Shown here piece after piece: positions 23,301-36,636 of a DNA stretch of 64,000 bases. The translations under genes were made by a program, and so were the position numbers. Positions within the stretch are counted from its first letter, which is position 1. Every line of letters starts with the position of its first letter. Below the pieces are notes generated by a model. It worked only from the letters and a program-made list of their open reading frames with translations, had not been told where the DNA came from and ran no database searches. The DNA lies in NCBI RefSeq assembly GCF_947179165.1, contig NC_077244.1:71904144-71968143 (forward strand), read 5' to 3'. The stretch comes from Solanum dulcamara. Taxonomy: Eukaryota > Streptophyta > Magnoliopsida > Solanales > Solanaceae.

Positions 23301-24697
23301 TGGTGATACAGTGCGATTATTCAAGCTTCTATCAGAGTAGATAGACATTAGTTTTCATGGAAAGAAGCATGATCAGTACACAAGCGTCTCACAGCTAGGA
23401 CAAATCAAATGGATACTTAACAATTTATTTTCAAATTTGAGTCAGCAATATGAACTAGTCATAGTAAGATGTAGTCAAGCAGCTGAATATAATATGCTAA
23501 TACTGATTATCAAAAGATGCAAGATCCATGGTAAGTGTTTGTAGTAGTATGTTTTTGTTGGCAGCTTATGGTGAAAATATTTGACCAAAATACTCAGTAA
23601 GCTGTTACAACATACCCTATATTAACTATTATCTTCAAAGTCTCTTTCAAAGCCTATATTTTAAAAGGTTGTGTTAACTACAAGTTCAAATGGGGAGAGA
23701 AGCTGTCTTGAGAAAGTCTCTGTTGGCACATTTAAGACATGCCAGAAGCAGAGATGATGGAATGGAGGATAATTGGACAGCTCCAGATGCATCACAAGTT
23801 TCAATTGTAAAGTTGTCTCTAATACAACTACTAACAATCTCAGGTGGACAAACCAAACTCTTATAAGATCCTGATGTTGATTCTATTCAGAGAACATGTG
23901 AAATCTGCGCCTTCTTTATACAATTTTCCAATGTTTTAGAACAAAAAAGTAAATTTTACTTAGCTTTGCCTCCTAAACTCTCAAACCCTTAGCCCTGGCC
24001 TAGCCTCGGCCACCCTTAAATCCAAGAAGGGTGTCTTTGGTATCTCTCTATGCCTCTACAAGGCTGGTATAAAAAGGGATGAAACATGCCCACCCATGCT
24101 GAATTTGCGTGTGGCAAATCCATCAGATGCTATATTTTTACAGGCAATACTCAAGTTTTCGTCTGCAGTAGTGATAAGTTAACCGGAATGAAGCCTTTTA
24201 TTATATGGGCAATACCCTGGAAGGGAGAAGGTAGTAGTACCTTGCAACCAAACTTGCCGAAAACACCAAGGGGAAGCAAGATGATTGCCAAAAGAATGTC
24301 TACACATGCCATTTTGCTGTCTTCCATTTTTCTCTTCTGATTATTTCTAAACAAATTCAGATTAAATGTTAATTAAACAGCATATTAGGAGTGTGGCTGG
24401 ATTTTGAAAATGAGGAGGAAGTGACATTTGATCTTTTGATAGGAAGAGAACAGTGACTATTTAATTTTTGATATGGTTAGGGTTCATCATCTTTCTGTGG
24501 ATGGTATTGACATGACCTCCCTGGAGTCTGGCCCCTTTTTTTAAAGCTATTAATGCTTTGATAATTTTCTTGTTATTGCAGTTTGGGGTGCTTGCAACCA
24601 TGCATTTCATCTTCATTGTATCTTGAAGTGGGTGAATTCTCAATCTGCTCAAGCACATTGTCCTATGTGTCGTCGTGAATGGCAGTTTAAAGAATGA
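20350..24697 (+). CDS. APC11: Anaphase-promoting complex subunit 11 (RING-H2)
   Basis: Catalytic RING subunit of the APC/C ubiquitin ligase. It recruits the E2 and works with the cullin-like APC2 to ubiquitinate cyclins and securin in the nucleus. Exons 20350-20369, 21183-21301 and 24582-24697 total 255 bases, 84 residues, the exact usual APC11 length. Exon 1 gives MKVKILR. Exon 2 gives WHTVASWTWDAQDETCGICR and CCPDCKLPGDDCPL. Exon 3 gives WGACNHAFHLHCILKW and HCPMCRREWQFKE. All zinc ligands of the RING-H2 fold (C-x2-C, the extra CC-x2-C insert, C-x-H-x2-H-x2-C and C-x2-C) are present. Intron 2 is GT-AG. Intron 1 begins GTATCCTG, a U12-type donor, and cannot be given GT-AG ends in frame; the exon edge at 20368/20369 is ambiguous by one G (see findings). 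The introns carry several retroposon and MITE insertions. Confidence 0.95.
20515..20589 (+). mobile_element. 75-bp RTE/TS-type retroposon tail in APC11 intron 1
   Basis: Ends CCCCACTTTGTGGGGATTAC, GCTGGGTATGTTG and (TTG)n, the shared 3' end of Solanaceae TS SINEs and RTE LINEs. A perfect 16-bp direct repeat, TAAATATGTAATTAGT, flanks it at 20499-20514 and 20590-20605. It is a real, severely 5'-truncated insertion. Confidence 0.85.
20770..20875 (-). mobile_element. tRNA-derived SINE-like sequence
   Basis: On the minus strand, TGGCTAGCTCACTCAGTGAG (box A-like) is followed about 30 bases later by a perfect box B, GGTTCGAACCC, then a C-rich end (TTCCCCCCACCCCACC). No acceptor stem pairs, so it is not a tRNA gene. 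Confidence 0.5.
21819..22077. mobile_element. Tourist-like MITE in APC11 intron 2
   Basis: 259 bp with long inverted ends: left TAGCCCGTTTGGATTGGCTTAT, right (read inverted) GAGCCTGTTTGGATGGACTTAT; internal TTATAAG stretches extend the fold-back. Flanking TTA at 21816-21818 and 22078-22080 is the 3-bp target duplication of PIF/Harbinger MITEs. Non-coding. Confidence 0.85.
22826..23049 (-). mobile_element. SolS-type SINE in APC11 intron 2
   Basis: Minus-strand copy with pol III box A TGGCCTAATGG and box B AGTTCAAACACC. The body has GGTGATTTTCCTATTTGTCTAGGC, and the 3' end GGTTATCAAAAAAA matches the end of the SINE at 45927. Target duplication is not clear (only GTAAG recurs). Confidence 0.7.
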
Positions 24698-27577
24698 ACA
24701 AAGATTATGCGCATCTCTGCTCATCAATGGCAGTAGAAGGAACGAATTCAAAATTTTAGTCCACAACTAGGATTCTATGTTTCATGCCTCTTGAGAGAAG
24801 GGGTAATAAGTGCTTGCTTTCTATTGATATATTTTGGTATTACAGTGTCTGTGTGTGATAGTATGATATTATTTCCGAGCATAGTGTATTTTTATCAGCC
24901 TTGGAAGCAGATGCAGATGTTCTATGAGCCATCCATCCAAAAGTCTTCAGCTGAGATGTTCTACTGAGATGAAGAGGATGATAAATGCTTTATGATCTTC
25001 TTAAACTCTCTTGATGTTAGCTTTATTAGCTTTTTTAAACCTGTCCTTAATATGGTGACCTTCATTGTACTTGGAACTATTTTCCAGTAATAGTCTGATA
25101 ATAGTCTTTGGCAGAGATGGTGAACTAAAGAGGACATGATTCAAGCTTAGCTTATGGATGCAGCTTCTTATATACTTTCTATCTGAGAGATGTGAAAACC
25201 AGTAAGAATGGTTTCGATGAGATCAAGTTATCTACTTGTCTTCATGTTGTATAAACGTGAGACTCATTAAATTAGTGGTGATTGTTGGGCACAAAATCTG
25301 GTGTCAACGTGTGTGTATTAAATAAAAAGACATGGGCAAGTAGTCCATGTGTATGAGTTGGCTTTTTCACAAGGTACGTAGTGCTTTTGTACTATCTTTC
25401 TGACTAAAAGGTAATTTGGTTGCTACTGCCAAAAGCAAAGCAACTTCTTTGGCAGCAAACTATTCCTTTATTACTATTGTTTTTTTTATTTCTTTTTCTT
25501 GCGTAGGCAGAGGGTTAGCTGCTGACATTGCCCTCTCTTTTTTTCTTCTTTTTTTGGGGGGTGGGGAATGGAGGGGCTTAGGGGGCCCATACAATATGAG
25601 CAAGGGCTATCGTTTTCATTCTTACCAAAATGAATTGAATTTCTTGACACAATTAATTTCATACATCATTTAAGTAATAGTATAACTACTCTTTAAATGT
25701 ATTAAAAGTATATCCTTATTTCTCCTCAAGTTATGAATCATTGTTTTTACCATCTTGTGATTATTATGTCATCTAGGACGTCCGCTGATTCTTGAGAAGG
25801 ATAAAAAATGACAACATTTTATTGAATGTACTCCTACTACCCAACATATTTCTAGCACAAGACAACCTTAACTTCCAACCATATGCCATTTTACCCTTCC
25901 ACTACAATTAAATGATGAAGCTCATTGCCAAATTACATATATGCCCCTCATGAAGATGGGAAATTATTCCTTTTGCCCTTGTAAAAGAAGCTACCCAATC
26001 AATCAATCACCCACCCACCCACGCACATGCGTATGGAAGTGATGAATCTGATGCCAAACAAAATATAAGGGAAAAAAATGAAAGAAAGAAATAGAGAGTT
26101 GCTTTCTTAGAAAAATTAAAAGTCAAATACCACACGCCATATCTCACCCGCATCTGTCAACTCATGCCCCAAACCCCCCACCCCATAGCTCGACCCCCAC
26201 CACCTCAAATCACTAGATATTACATACCTATATTGTTAGAATTCGAGAAAAGTCTCTCCGCTTTATTAAATTTTTTTCTTAATTGAAAACTTATTCAATT
26301 TCTTTTTTAGAGTGAGTTTGTTTTGAATGAAAATAGGTTTCATCCTGATATAAAAGGCAAATTCACTACTTAATTTATATACCGAGACTGATTGACTGCA
26401 ACGCTTATAACCAGAAGCCCTTATAGCAAGTGCTAGACCTATTTATTCTTTTTGAATTGGAGCAAGAGTAGAATAGAAGGAAGAACTTATGACCTCATCT
26501 TCTCCTCTAATCGATGATAATCTCTGTGTGGTGTTAGGATTATCTATGAGGAGTACGAGAGAGCGATTTGACATGATTTTTGTCAGAATCAAAAAGAGTC
26601 GAGTCGCATCCTTCAATTCTAATCAAGCCTCCTGAAGCTGGAAGATTGCGCATCCGATCATCGAGCGGTGCCAATACATTTTTTCTCTTCTTGAAACACC
26701 GATGACAGAAACACGTGTTATCGTATTGAAATTGAAGTAAGAATAGAATGAAAGAAAGAAAATTATCCCAATCTTCTTCTTTAATCGAAACTGCATTAAA
26801 ACACTGATTACAGAAAACAGTTTTTTACTGACTGACGTTAATTTTGGTCAAATTCAAATCGAATAATTCGATACAAATATGAGGACATTAAACAAAAAAA
26901 GAAAAGAAAAAAAAAATGTCCCTGCCTGCCAGATGTGTTTGTAGTTAGCCTTTTTAGTTTAAATTTTATTTTTTAGTAAGTGCAGTCACATCCACCACCT
27001 CATCATCAGTCGTAGTAGTAGGAGTAGCAGTCAGTCACAAAAACATTTTTGTCTTTTTAACTCATCCATGCGGGTCCCACACAGCACTTGCCCAGACTGC
27101 CCAATCTGCCCAAAATCCCTTGCCCGTTCCTCCCTATCTCTACAACCCGAAAGTTCTCAACTCGAACAACAAAACCTTTCCTTTTTACCCATTCACAACA
27201 CTTCGCGATTTTAGGTTTTTCCTTTCTTCCTCAAATACTCCTACTTCGTACTTCAACTTAATTAAGGTTTGTATTTTGTTGTATTTATGTTTTTTTTTTG
27301 GTGTTTATTATGTGGAAACATACGAGTAGTTGTTTGTGTATGAATTGAATTAATTGGATCTAACAGTTTGATGTTTACAGATCGGTGAATTGATGTTTTG
27401 GTGTTGAAATTGAGTGAAGGAAGTTGGGGTTTTGGTTTGTTTATTGAGCGATCGAGGTTTATTTGGGGGTTCTAGGGTTGAGTAAAGTTGGGGATTTTTT
27501 TTTTGTTTCAGAAATTGGATGGTATAATTGATGGTTGAGGGTGAAATAAGTGGGGAAAATGCAAGGGGAGTTTTATT
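24698..27577 (+). other. APC11 3' UTR, spacer, and SUO-like gene promoter and 5' UTR
   Basis: Transcribed-looking 3' sequence runs to about 25250. The spacer to about 27070 shows no gene; 26157-26210 is C-rich. From about 27100 the sequence looks like a 5' leader with a candidate intron at 27267-27380 (TTAAG|GTTTGT to TTTACAG|ATCGG). No TATA box was seen. Confidence 0.4.
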
Positions 27578-30500
27578 ATGCATGGGAGGATACAAAGGGA
27601 AGAAGGTCAGGTTTGTAAACGGAGGAGTGACGGTGGTCAGCACATGCCGGCGACGACTACAAGGAGGACTGTAGCCGTCGGTGGTTCTTCTGTTGTTAAT
27701 ACTGTTACTGCTGATTCCTTCTGCAAGGTATTGTCTAGATATTTTTCCCCCTATTTGACGGGAGTTCTGTAATAGTGATAGCACTACCTATTCCTATACT
27801 AATGTTAAGTGCATAAAGCTGATTTTTTTTAGGTTTATGTGATTTTTGTTTCGGATGGAGTTCTTTGTTGGAGGTTGTATCATTTTAGCACAGAAGCTTA
27901 TTGCAATGTTATATTTTAAATATACTTGTTTATGGTTATGTTTTGAAGAGAGGTGTATAATGAGGTACTTAGTATGGTTATTGACTGATTTGTTGTCTTG
28001 TTGAGTGAAGATACTAGGATAAGATAAAGAAAGCAGTTAAACTGCAAATATACCTCAAACTAGTGTTTTTCGTATTCGGGGTAGATTAGTGTTGGTTCTA
28101 CCTGATGAAGTACTATCAATACAAAAAAGTCTGTAGAGACAATGGAAGTGTGTGTTATCATAAATTTTTGGACAGAACGAAGAGAATAAGGGCTTTCACC
28201 TTTTCCATATCTACAACTCCATCAACATCTTTCCCCATTGCTTTCTAGTTCATTCATGTACTTATCTTCTGTGTAGTTTGCTTATGTTTTTATGCAGTTT
28301 GTAGTTTTCTTATATTCTGTTAGTTTATTTTGGTATTTTTTATTCTGGTTTTCTTGGTGAAGTGAATGTAACCTCTCTCTGCAGGATGGTCGCAAAATTC
28401 GTGTGGGAGATTGCGCTTTGTTCAAATCACCACATGATTCACCGCCTTTCATTGGAATAATACGTAGACTAAGATTGACTAAAGATAATAACTTGCAATT
28501 AGGTCTTAATTGGCTCTATCGTCCTGCTGAGCTGAAGCTTAGCAAGGGCATCTTGCTGGACACCACACCCAACGAAATCTTTTATTCCTTCCATAGGGAT
28601 GAGACTCCAGCTGCATCATTACTCCATCCATGTAAAGTTGCATTCCTTCCAAAGGGGGCTGAACTTCCAACAGGGATATCTTCATTTGTCTGCAAGCGGG
28701 TTTATGAAATTTCAAACAAGTGCTTACGTTGGTTAACTGATCAAGATTATATTAACGTAAGTTATCATTTCATTGCTTGACAGTTCAGTATTCCTCTGCT
28801 AAACTATGGGAAGGTAATTTGTTTTACAGATGAAATAGATAAACAGGGTTGAAATGTTGAGCGGAAAAGGGAGAGAGAGAGTTTGTCTTATTCTTGGATA
28901 TGTTTTTCATCAAAGTAAAAGAAGGTTTTGGGCTGCTTTTCGGGGTAGTTGTTTGAAATGGTGTGAGAACAAGAAGAATTGCAAAACTTTCAGGCATTTT
29001 TTTCAATCTCGCATATTGTTTCACTTATCAAATATTATTTTTCCTCTGCAGGAACAACGAAAAGAGGTAGATCAGCTGTTATACAAGACACAAGTAGAGA
29101 TGCATGCAACAGTGCAGCCTGGTGGTCGTTCTCCTAAACCGATGAATGGCCCTATGTCGTCACAATTGAAGACTGGTTCTGATAATGTACAAAGTAGTGT
29201 AGCTTCTTTTCCTTCACAAGTCAAGGGAAAGAAAAGGGAGCGAGGAGAACAGGGATCTGAATCCATCAAACGAGAACGTTCAGTTAAATCTGATGATAGT
29301 GAAAGCGTCTTAAAATCTGAAATTTCTAAAATAACAGAGGAAGGAGGACTTGTGGACTGTGAAGGGGCTGCGAAACTTGTGCAGCTCATGCAACCGGATA
29401 GAATGGACAGGAAAATGGATTTGACTAGTCGTTCGATGCTTGCTAGTGTTGTTGCTGCAACCGACAAGTTTGACTGCCTTGCTAGGTTTGTACAGTTAAA
29501 GGGTTTGCCTGTATTAGATGGATGGCTTCAAGATGTTCATAGAGGGAGGATTGTTGAAGTTAGTAATAGTAAGGACGGTGATATATCAATTGAGGAATTT
29601 CTCTTGGTTTTGCTTCGAGCACTTGATAGGCTTCCTGTGAATCTTCAAGCACTACAGATGTGCAATATTGGTAAATCTGTTAATCACTTGCGCCAACATA
29701 AAAACATGGAAATTCAGAGGAAGGCGCGAAGCTTAGTTGACACATGGAAGAAACGCGTTGAAGCTGAAATGAACATGATTGATTCTAAGTCTGGCTCAAA
29801 TCAAGCTGTCACGTGGCCCTCTAAAGCACGGTTGCCTGAGGCTTCTCATAGTGGCAACAAAAATCCTGGCGGTTCCCATGATGCAACAAGGAGCTCAATT
29901 ACACAGTTTTCTGCATCCAAGACAACCTCAGTTAAGCCTACATCAGTGGAAACTAATATGAAGTCTGCATCCTCGTCCCCAGGACCAATAAAACAAGCAT
30001 CACCTCCTTCATCCGGAAAAGTGGGTCAGCCAAGAGTTTCAGCTTTTGGTTCCAGTGATGTTCCTCTGGCAAGGGATGATAAGAGCAGCAGTTCTAGTCA
30101 ATCTCACAATCACAGTCAGTCCTTCTCAGGGAAGGAGGATGCGAGGAGTTCAACTGCTGTGTCAATGAGCAGCATCAAGATCTCTAGTGGTAGTTCTCGG
30201 CACCGCAAATCGATAAATGGTGGTCCTGGATCATCAGTTTCTGCAGGTCAAAAAGAAAGTTCTACAAACAGAAGTTCTTCATTGCACCGGAATCCGACCA
30301 CTGAGAAGTCGCTGCAGTCTGCATTGAGTGGTGAGAAAACGGTTGATGTGCCAGCTGTTGAGGGGAGTTGTCACAAATTGATAGTTAAGATATCAAACAA
30401 AGGCCGCAGTCCTGCGCGGAGCGTCAGTGGAGGATCGTATGAAGACCCTACGATCATGAGCAGCCGAGCTTCTTCTCCTGTGCTTTCTGAAAAGAATGAT

Positions 30501-33428
30501 CAGCTTGATCGTAATTCTAAGGAGAAGAATGATGCTTATCGATCAAATGTTACTTTTGATGTGCATGCAGAATCATGGCAGAGCAATGTTTTGAAGGAAG
30601 TACTCCCTGGATCTGATGAGGGTGATGGATCACCTGTTGCTGTTCTGGAGGAAGAGCGGAGAAAAACTGCTGGTGAGGGCAGGAAATCAGCTGAAGTTGC
30701 CAAACCTGGTTCTTTGTCATCAGGAACTGAACTGAAGTCAGGAAAACTGCACGAAGCTTCATTTAGCTCTATGAATGCATTGATTGAGAGCTGTGCAAAA
30801 TATTCTGAAGCAAACACATCCATGTCACTAAGTGATGCTGTTGGAATGAATCTGCTAGCCAGTGTGGCTACTGAGGAAATGTCCAAGTCTGGGAGGGTTT
30901 CACCTGCTGTTTCTCCCCAAGGAGATAGCCCTTCAGGTGGAGAGACCTGCACAGGTGATGAGCTTAAGTCAAAGACATCTCCTGTAGATAGTTCTTCAGG
31001 TGATCATAGTGGGCGAAATGACGGGGATGCTAATGGTGATAAAGAGAAACAGTTTGTTGCTGCTAGTAAGTTGTGGTCTGAGGGTAAACTACAAGCTTAT
31101 AGAAGTGCAGTGACGGATTTTAACGGAGATAGAAGGCCCTCTTTATCTCCTTCTGAAGAAACAACCACGGGAGAGTGCTTTAACTCTTCCTGCACTAATT
31201 CACAGACAGCTGGAGATCTTAAACCAGATGTTAATGAGAAGTTGGATGAGATGGCAAAGTCTGCTGCTGCTCCTTGCAGCGTATCAGCAAAAGCGAGTGA
31301 TGGTGAACAGAGCAAACAATTCCATGAGGAAAAAGTAGTTTCCACTAAAACGCTTGATAGTGTTCTAGATGGTGAAATCGGTGGACATGGTAGTTCAATA
31401 GGAGAGGACAAAGTCACAAATGGCCTTGTAAGCGCAGAAGACTTGAAACGACCAGTTGAAGTTTCTGCTTCTAAATATGAGGGCGACAACAAAAATGACG
31501 TGAGTAGGGTGTTAGGTGTTGCTAGTACAGAGGTGAAACCACCTTCGGTTGTGGCGAAATCTGAATCTACAGAGAGAGGTGACAAGGAAGAGCTGCAACA
31601 AACTGGTTCTAGTCGAGATTCTATTGCAGGCAAAGGTGGACATTCTGATGAAATGGGTGCAAATAATGTTATTCAGTCAGAACAGCCAAATTCTGATAAA
31701 AAAACTGTTGTTACTTCAGTTATTGAGGATAAAGCCGTATCTGAATCTAATTTAGGTAGAAGGAATTTGATAAAGGATGAACCTAATGCTGAAAATAATG
31801 AGATAACTATGCATGATTCAGACAGTGGATTACATACTAAGAAAGAGACACCTGGATTTTCTAATGCAGAAGTGGAAAATGTGGAATCAAGAGAATCTAA
31901 ATACTCTGGTGTAGAGGCAGACAGAACAAAGGAATGCGTATCCATCAAAGGGGAAACTTCTTCAAGCTCTGCTGCTGCTCCAGATTCAGCTTCAAAGGTG
32001 AAGTTTGACTTAAATGAAGGTTTCATTTCTGATGAGGGGAAATATGGGGAGCCAATCAACTCGACAGGCCCTGGGTGTCTGTCAAATGTCCACATTATGA
32101 GCCCATCAACATTTGCTGTTTCTTCTGTTTCCAGTAGCCTTCCTGCTTCCATTACGGTGGCTGCTGCTGCCAAAGGACCTTTTGTCCCACCAGAAGATTT
32201 ATTGAGAGTCAAAGGGGAGTTTGGATGGAAAGGATCAGCAGCCACAAGTGCATTTCGTCCGGCTGAGCCGAGAAAACCCCCTGACATGCATTCAAGTGCC
32301 ATGACCATATCTGTTACTGAAGCTTCTACCAGCAAGCATGGTCGTCCTCCATTAGATATTGATCTGAATGTAGCTGATGAAAGAGTTTTTGAGGACGTAA
32401 ATTCTCAGGATTGTGCTCTAGCAATAGGATCTGCGGTGGACCATATAACTAATCTTGTTTCATCAAAAAATAAATGTTCAGGTTCTCCTTCTCTTCGTAG
32501 TTTTGGAGGACTTGATCTTGATTTGAATAGAGTTGATGAACCTAATGATGTAGGCCAATGCTCCTTGAGTAGCAGTCATAGATTAGAGGGTGTTGTTTTT
32601 CCCGCAAGAGCATCTTCATCCGGTGTCTTACCAACAGTAGAAGTGAGGAGGGACTTTGATTTGAATAATGGGCCTGGTGTTGATGATTCAAATGCGGAAC
32701 AGCCTCTATTCCACCAAAGTCATCAGGGAAACATGCGTTCCCAAATAAATGCTTGTAGCCTCAGAATGAACAATCCAGAAATGGGAAACCTATCGTCTTG
32801 GTTTGCTCCAGGGAATAGTTACTCAACTATGACAATTCCATCACTTTTGCCTGATCGTGGAGAGCAGCCACCATTTCCAATAATCCCACCTGGTGCCCCT
32901 CGAATGTTAGGTGCATCTGCTTCTGGTTCCCCCTTTACTCCAGATGTTTTCAGGGGTTCGGTATTGTCATCATCACCTGCTATGCCATTCCCTGCTGCCC
33001 CATTCCAGTATCCTGTGTTCCCTTTTGGAACCACTTTCCCACTTCCCTCTGGAACATATGCTGTTGGATCAACCTCTTATATTGATTCATCCTCGGGTGG
33101 AAGACTTTTCACTCCACCTGTGAATTCACAGTTGCTAGGTGCTGTGTCACCTCAATTCCCTAGGCCTTATGTGGTTTCCCTTCCCGATGCTAACAGCAAT
33201 GGAGCTACTGACCACAACAGAAAACGGAGCCGGCAAGGTCTGGATCTGAATGCAGGCCCTGGAGCTGTGGACTTGGAAGGGAAAGAAGAGTCAGTTTCGT
33301 TGGTATCAAGGCAACTGGACGAGCATGGGAGGATGTATCCTGTAGCTGGGAGTCTACTGAAGAGGAAGGAACCTGAGGGAGGATGGGACAGTGAGAGTTT
33401 CAGGTTCAAGCAATCACCGTGGCAGTAG
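27578..33428 (+). CDS. SUO: SUO-like protein: BAH domain, TFIIS N-terminal bundle, GW/DLN-rich tail
   Basis: Homologue of Arabidopsis SUO, a large GW-motif protein needed for miRNA-mediated translational repression and found in the nucleus and at processing bodies. Exons 27578-27727, 28385-28756 and 29052-33428 give 4899 bases, 1632 residues. Residues 51-174 (DGRKIRVGDCALFKSP to RWLTDQDYIN) form the BAH domain. A basic linker, KGKKRERGEQGSESIKRERS, is a likely nuclear localisation signal. Residues about 274-412 (TDKFDCLARFVQLKGLPVLD, NIGKSVNHLRQHK) are the TFIIS N-terminal (LW) domain. The long serine-rich tail has repeated DLN boxes (FDLNEGF, DIDLNV, LDLDLNRVD, FDLNNGPG, LDLNAGPG), FGWKGSAATSAFRP, and ends KRKEPEGGWDS..QSPWQ, as the family does. 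The start fits the family's MHGR opening. The antisense ORFs over exon 3 are shadows. Confidence 0.93.
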
Positions 33429-34950
33429 GAATATGCAAAAACTGCAACTTGGCGATCTTCAAGGTGATATGAGATTCATTTACTTGTGGCTATGATGTTC
33501 TTCTTTATGATTTAGACTGTTAACCTTCTTTGTCTATTATGTTGTATAAGCACTGGTTGGAAATACATTGTCAAAATTGCATGTGACCTGCTGCGGTTGA
33601 GCTGCTTGTTTGTTTGTGTACATTCCTTTTGCCATGTAGTTTTTGCGCTTTTTCGAACTCGCGTCCCTTCTGCCGGCCTCGTACACATGCAAGATGTATG
33701 AAGGTGTTTGATAGCACATTTTCTTTTAATTGTAGTTTTCATTGATCGGAAGAAAATGAAGATACTCAAAATTTTGGATATATATTTGGGATGTTTATCC
33801 TATTATCAAGTAACACGTTGGGTATTTGTCCCTTCTGAAAATGTGTTCTTAATAGACTGTTAGGATATATATCATCCTGAAATAGAGAAATGAGTAGTTT
33901 CATTCAGTGGAAAGCAATGCTTTCAAGTGTTAAGAGCTTGTGCATACTTCTTAGGGTCGTTTGGTAGGATGTATAAGAATAATGCTAATTAGAGTATATT
34001 AGTAATGCTTGCATTAACTATGTGTAGATCATTTCTTATGCACTTTTTGGTTTGGTGAATTAATAGTAGCATGCATTGCATAATTTATTTAAAAAGTATT
34101 TATTTACAAAGATACCCTCCACAAATATGGTGGAAAAGATGTAAAAAAGATTTTGAGGGGCAATTGGGTCTTTAACCATGCAAATGCATGCATTAAATTC
34201 TCTTGCATTATTAATACCATGGATTGCCATGTATTAGTAATACACTTCTCAACACACAATAGAGTGTATAACTAATGCACATAGGCTGAAAAAGTGCACC
34301 AAACAAGGTATTACTAACACACAAAGCTAATGCATGCATTAATTCTTCTGATACACTCTACCAAACGACCCCTAGTACCATATTTTGAATTTAAAGCATG
34401 TGGGTTAGGGTGGTTTAAGCATGATGAAGTATATTTGCTGCGTATTTGGTATGACTCTTTCCTTTTTCATTTCTTCTTGCAGTTATCAAAGGATGGACTA
34501 TGGTGTGCTCCTCAAAGGTATCGGCTTCTAGTATGCTCTTGAGGTTGTGTGATGTGACCAATGTATTCAGTCTCCAACCACTACTTCTTTCAATGTATGA
34601 AAGGAAGGAGGATTTCAATGGGTTTGTGAGCACTTTTGTCAGCCATATTGTCTGGGTGGACACAGATGAGTCTTCCCTCTGTAAATATTTCAACTGTTGG
34701 AAGGCTTGAAATCTGCAATGCCCGGCAACTGTGGATAAGTTGTCTTATCCTTGACCAAGATATTGACAGTGGAGGTTGGATTTCTGGACAGAGTAAAATG
34801 GAATGCCTTCTATGTTCTTTGTTGCTAATGATCTTTCTTGCTCCCTACTTTCTTGGCTGTTCTCTCCTCTTTTTTGGCAATTACATAAATATAAAGAGGT
34901 TGACATCAAATTTTGGTTCTAAAGTGTCCATCTGCCATGCTTTTATATAA
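33429..34950 (+). other. 3' UTR of the SUO-like gene, possibly spliced
   Basis: Contains a plausible 3' UTR intron: TCTTCAAG|GTGATATG at 33463/33464 to TTCTTCTTGCAG|TTATC at 34482/34483, which would enclose the MITE at 33954. Purely a splice-signal inference. Confidence 0.3.
33954..34371. mobile_element. Harbinger-type MITE, 418 bp
   Basis: Inverted ends GGGTCGTTTGGTAGGATGTAT and (inverted right end) GGGTCGTTTGGTAGAGTGTAT. Flanks TTA on the left and CTA on the right, a one-mismatch 3-bp target duplication. Internal repeats of ATGCATGCATTA and TAGTAATAC. Non-coding; lies just downstream of the SUO-like gene. Confidence 0.82.
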
Positions 34951-36630
34951 TACAGCTGCATTGTACCTTAAATTCACTTGATTCCTAACTTTAGCTTTAG
35001 TCTGATTCACAGATAAAAGACTACTTCAAGGTTATATTATCAATGGTGTGGTGAGAAGTGTGTTTTACCTTCTAGCCATTATTTGTGTTCAAAATGATTC
35101 TTGAGAGCTAGAAAAAGAACACTTTGGTTATGTTGAGGATCCAAAAGGTGTAGAATCTGGAGCATAGGTTTATTGTGGTCTACATACTACGGTGGTTTCT
35201 TCCCCTGCGCTGGCTGCTGTTTACTGGAGTGGAAATGTGAATGAGTAAATCTTTAATATTGTCTTTAGTAACTGAGAAATTCCCTGTGAGTTAGCTAGCC
35301 TAACCTCAGTCAGCCCAAGGGTTTGAAACTCACCGCCTCTATCTTGCTCCAACTCTAGAATTATTGAACCAAAGTCTTGGGGGGGGGGGGGGGGGGAGGT
35401 TGAGTAAGCTAATACATGACGTATGAATCCCTTGTATTTGGTAATATCTGCTTTTGTTCTCCTTAAGTATAAGAAGCTCATGACTAATCTGTTTGTTAAT
35501 ATTTTCTTTTTCCTGTACCTGCTAATTCACCAGAGTTGGCCAATTTTTCTTCTGAGCCAATTTTGGCATCTCTGTGTGGACGTGTATTTGGCCGTTCACA
35601 TGATGGTCATTTTCACGAGGGGTCCTAATTTAAGAAATGACCCAATTGTTGAACTCTTTTGGGTGCTTGCTTATTTGTGTATTATGGTTTGTTGCATCTG
35701 CTCATTTAATTGAATTCCCTTCCTCATTCCAATTTCTATTAGAAAATAACAAGAATATTTGAGAACATATCAGCTTTGTGGCTGAAATTCCTCTGTAAAT
35801 TTGTGTCTCGTTGTGGCTATTATATGCCTTTATGTGGGTGTGTGTTGGGAGTGGGGGATACAAACTTTGACATGAGTAAAAAAATAGTAGTACTTCTTCA
35901 ATGCAGTGTGGTGAAATACATGATCATTCATACAAATAAACTGAATTTGCCATGTCCCGTTTCGTGATAGATCATGTTATACGCTTAGCTGATTGTATTC
36001 GTTTGTTAAGATAGCTTCAAACAAATGATTTTTCTTTTGGTTGTGGGGAGAGAAATTGGTCTTAAGGACAGAGCTAAGAACCTATTTTCCCTTGACAAAG
36101 TTTTGGGCGATGGGTTCGATATCGATCTAGCAACTTAGTCTGTCAAGTTTATTGTCTAAATATCATCATGCCGTTGGGAAAGAGTTGCAAAATAGCAAGT
36201 AGTATTGTTCGTTATTGTCTTCACTGTCATGGGAAAAATAGTTGGTGTTTGCCTTATCAATGAGTCAACGTCCACTGAATTCTTGTATGTATGGTGGCCT
36301 CTGATACTACTTTAAAAGATACCAAAATAATTCTTCAACACACAATTTATCCTCAAAAGGGTTTTTCAAATTCAACTTACATCACACAAGAGGCTAAAGT
36401 GAACTATATCCATCACAAAAAATGGAAATTCTATGTACATTGCTTGATAAAAGACAAAAACAAAATACAGATAACAGATGAAAATTTAAAAAAAAGAAGA
36501 AGAAAGAAGACAAATAACACCAATCCGAATAAAAAGTAGAAACTTGCACGCACCTACTTATCTTTTATGATGAGCTGTGTGGTTTCTAGTCCCCACCACT
36601 GAACTGTAACTGTAATTCATATTCATTCAA
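34951..36630. other. Intergenic; poly-G run
   Basis: No gene recognised. 35280-35396 resembles a SINE-like or tRNA-like fragment (GGGTTTGAAACTC) ending in an 18-base G run at 35379-35396. 36300-36540 is AT-rich with AAG repeats. Confidence 0.4.
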
Positions 36631-36636
36631 TCACTA

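Noticed and set aside
27350..27784. 144-residue minus-strand ORF over the SUO first exon
   Set aside because: Antisense of leader and exon 1, proline/threonine-rich by chance, no family match.
28854..29051. Start of SUO exon 3 at the ATG at 28854
   Set aside because: That stretch is intron read through in frame; the acceptor CTCTGCAG at 29051 and continuity with the BAH exon place the exon start at 29052.
31673..32335. 220-residue antisense ORF, and 31097-31633 and 30536-30952 likewise
   Set aside because: Antisense shadows of the long SUO-like exon 3; no recognisable family and no splice or start context.
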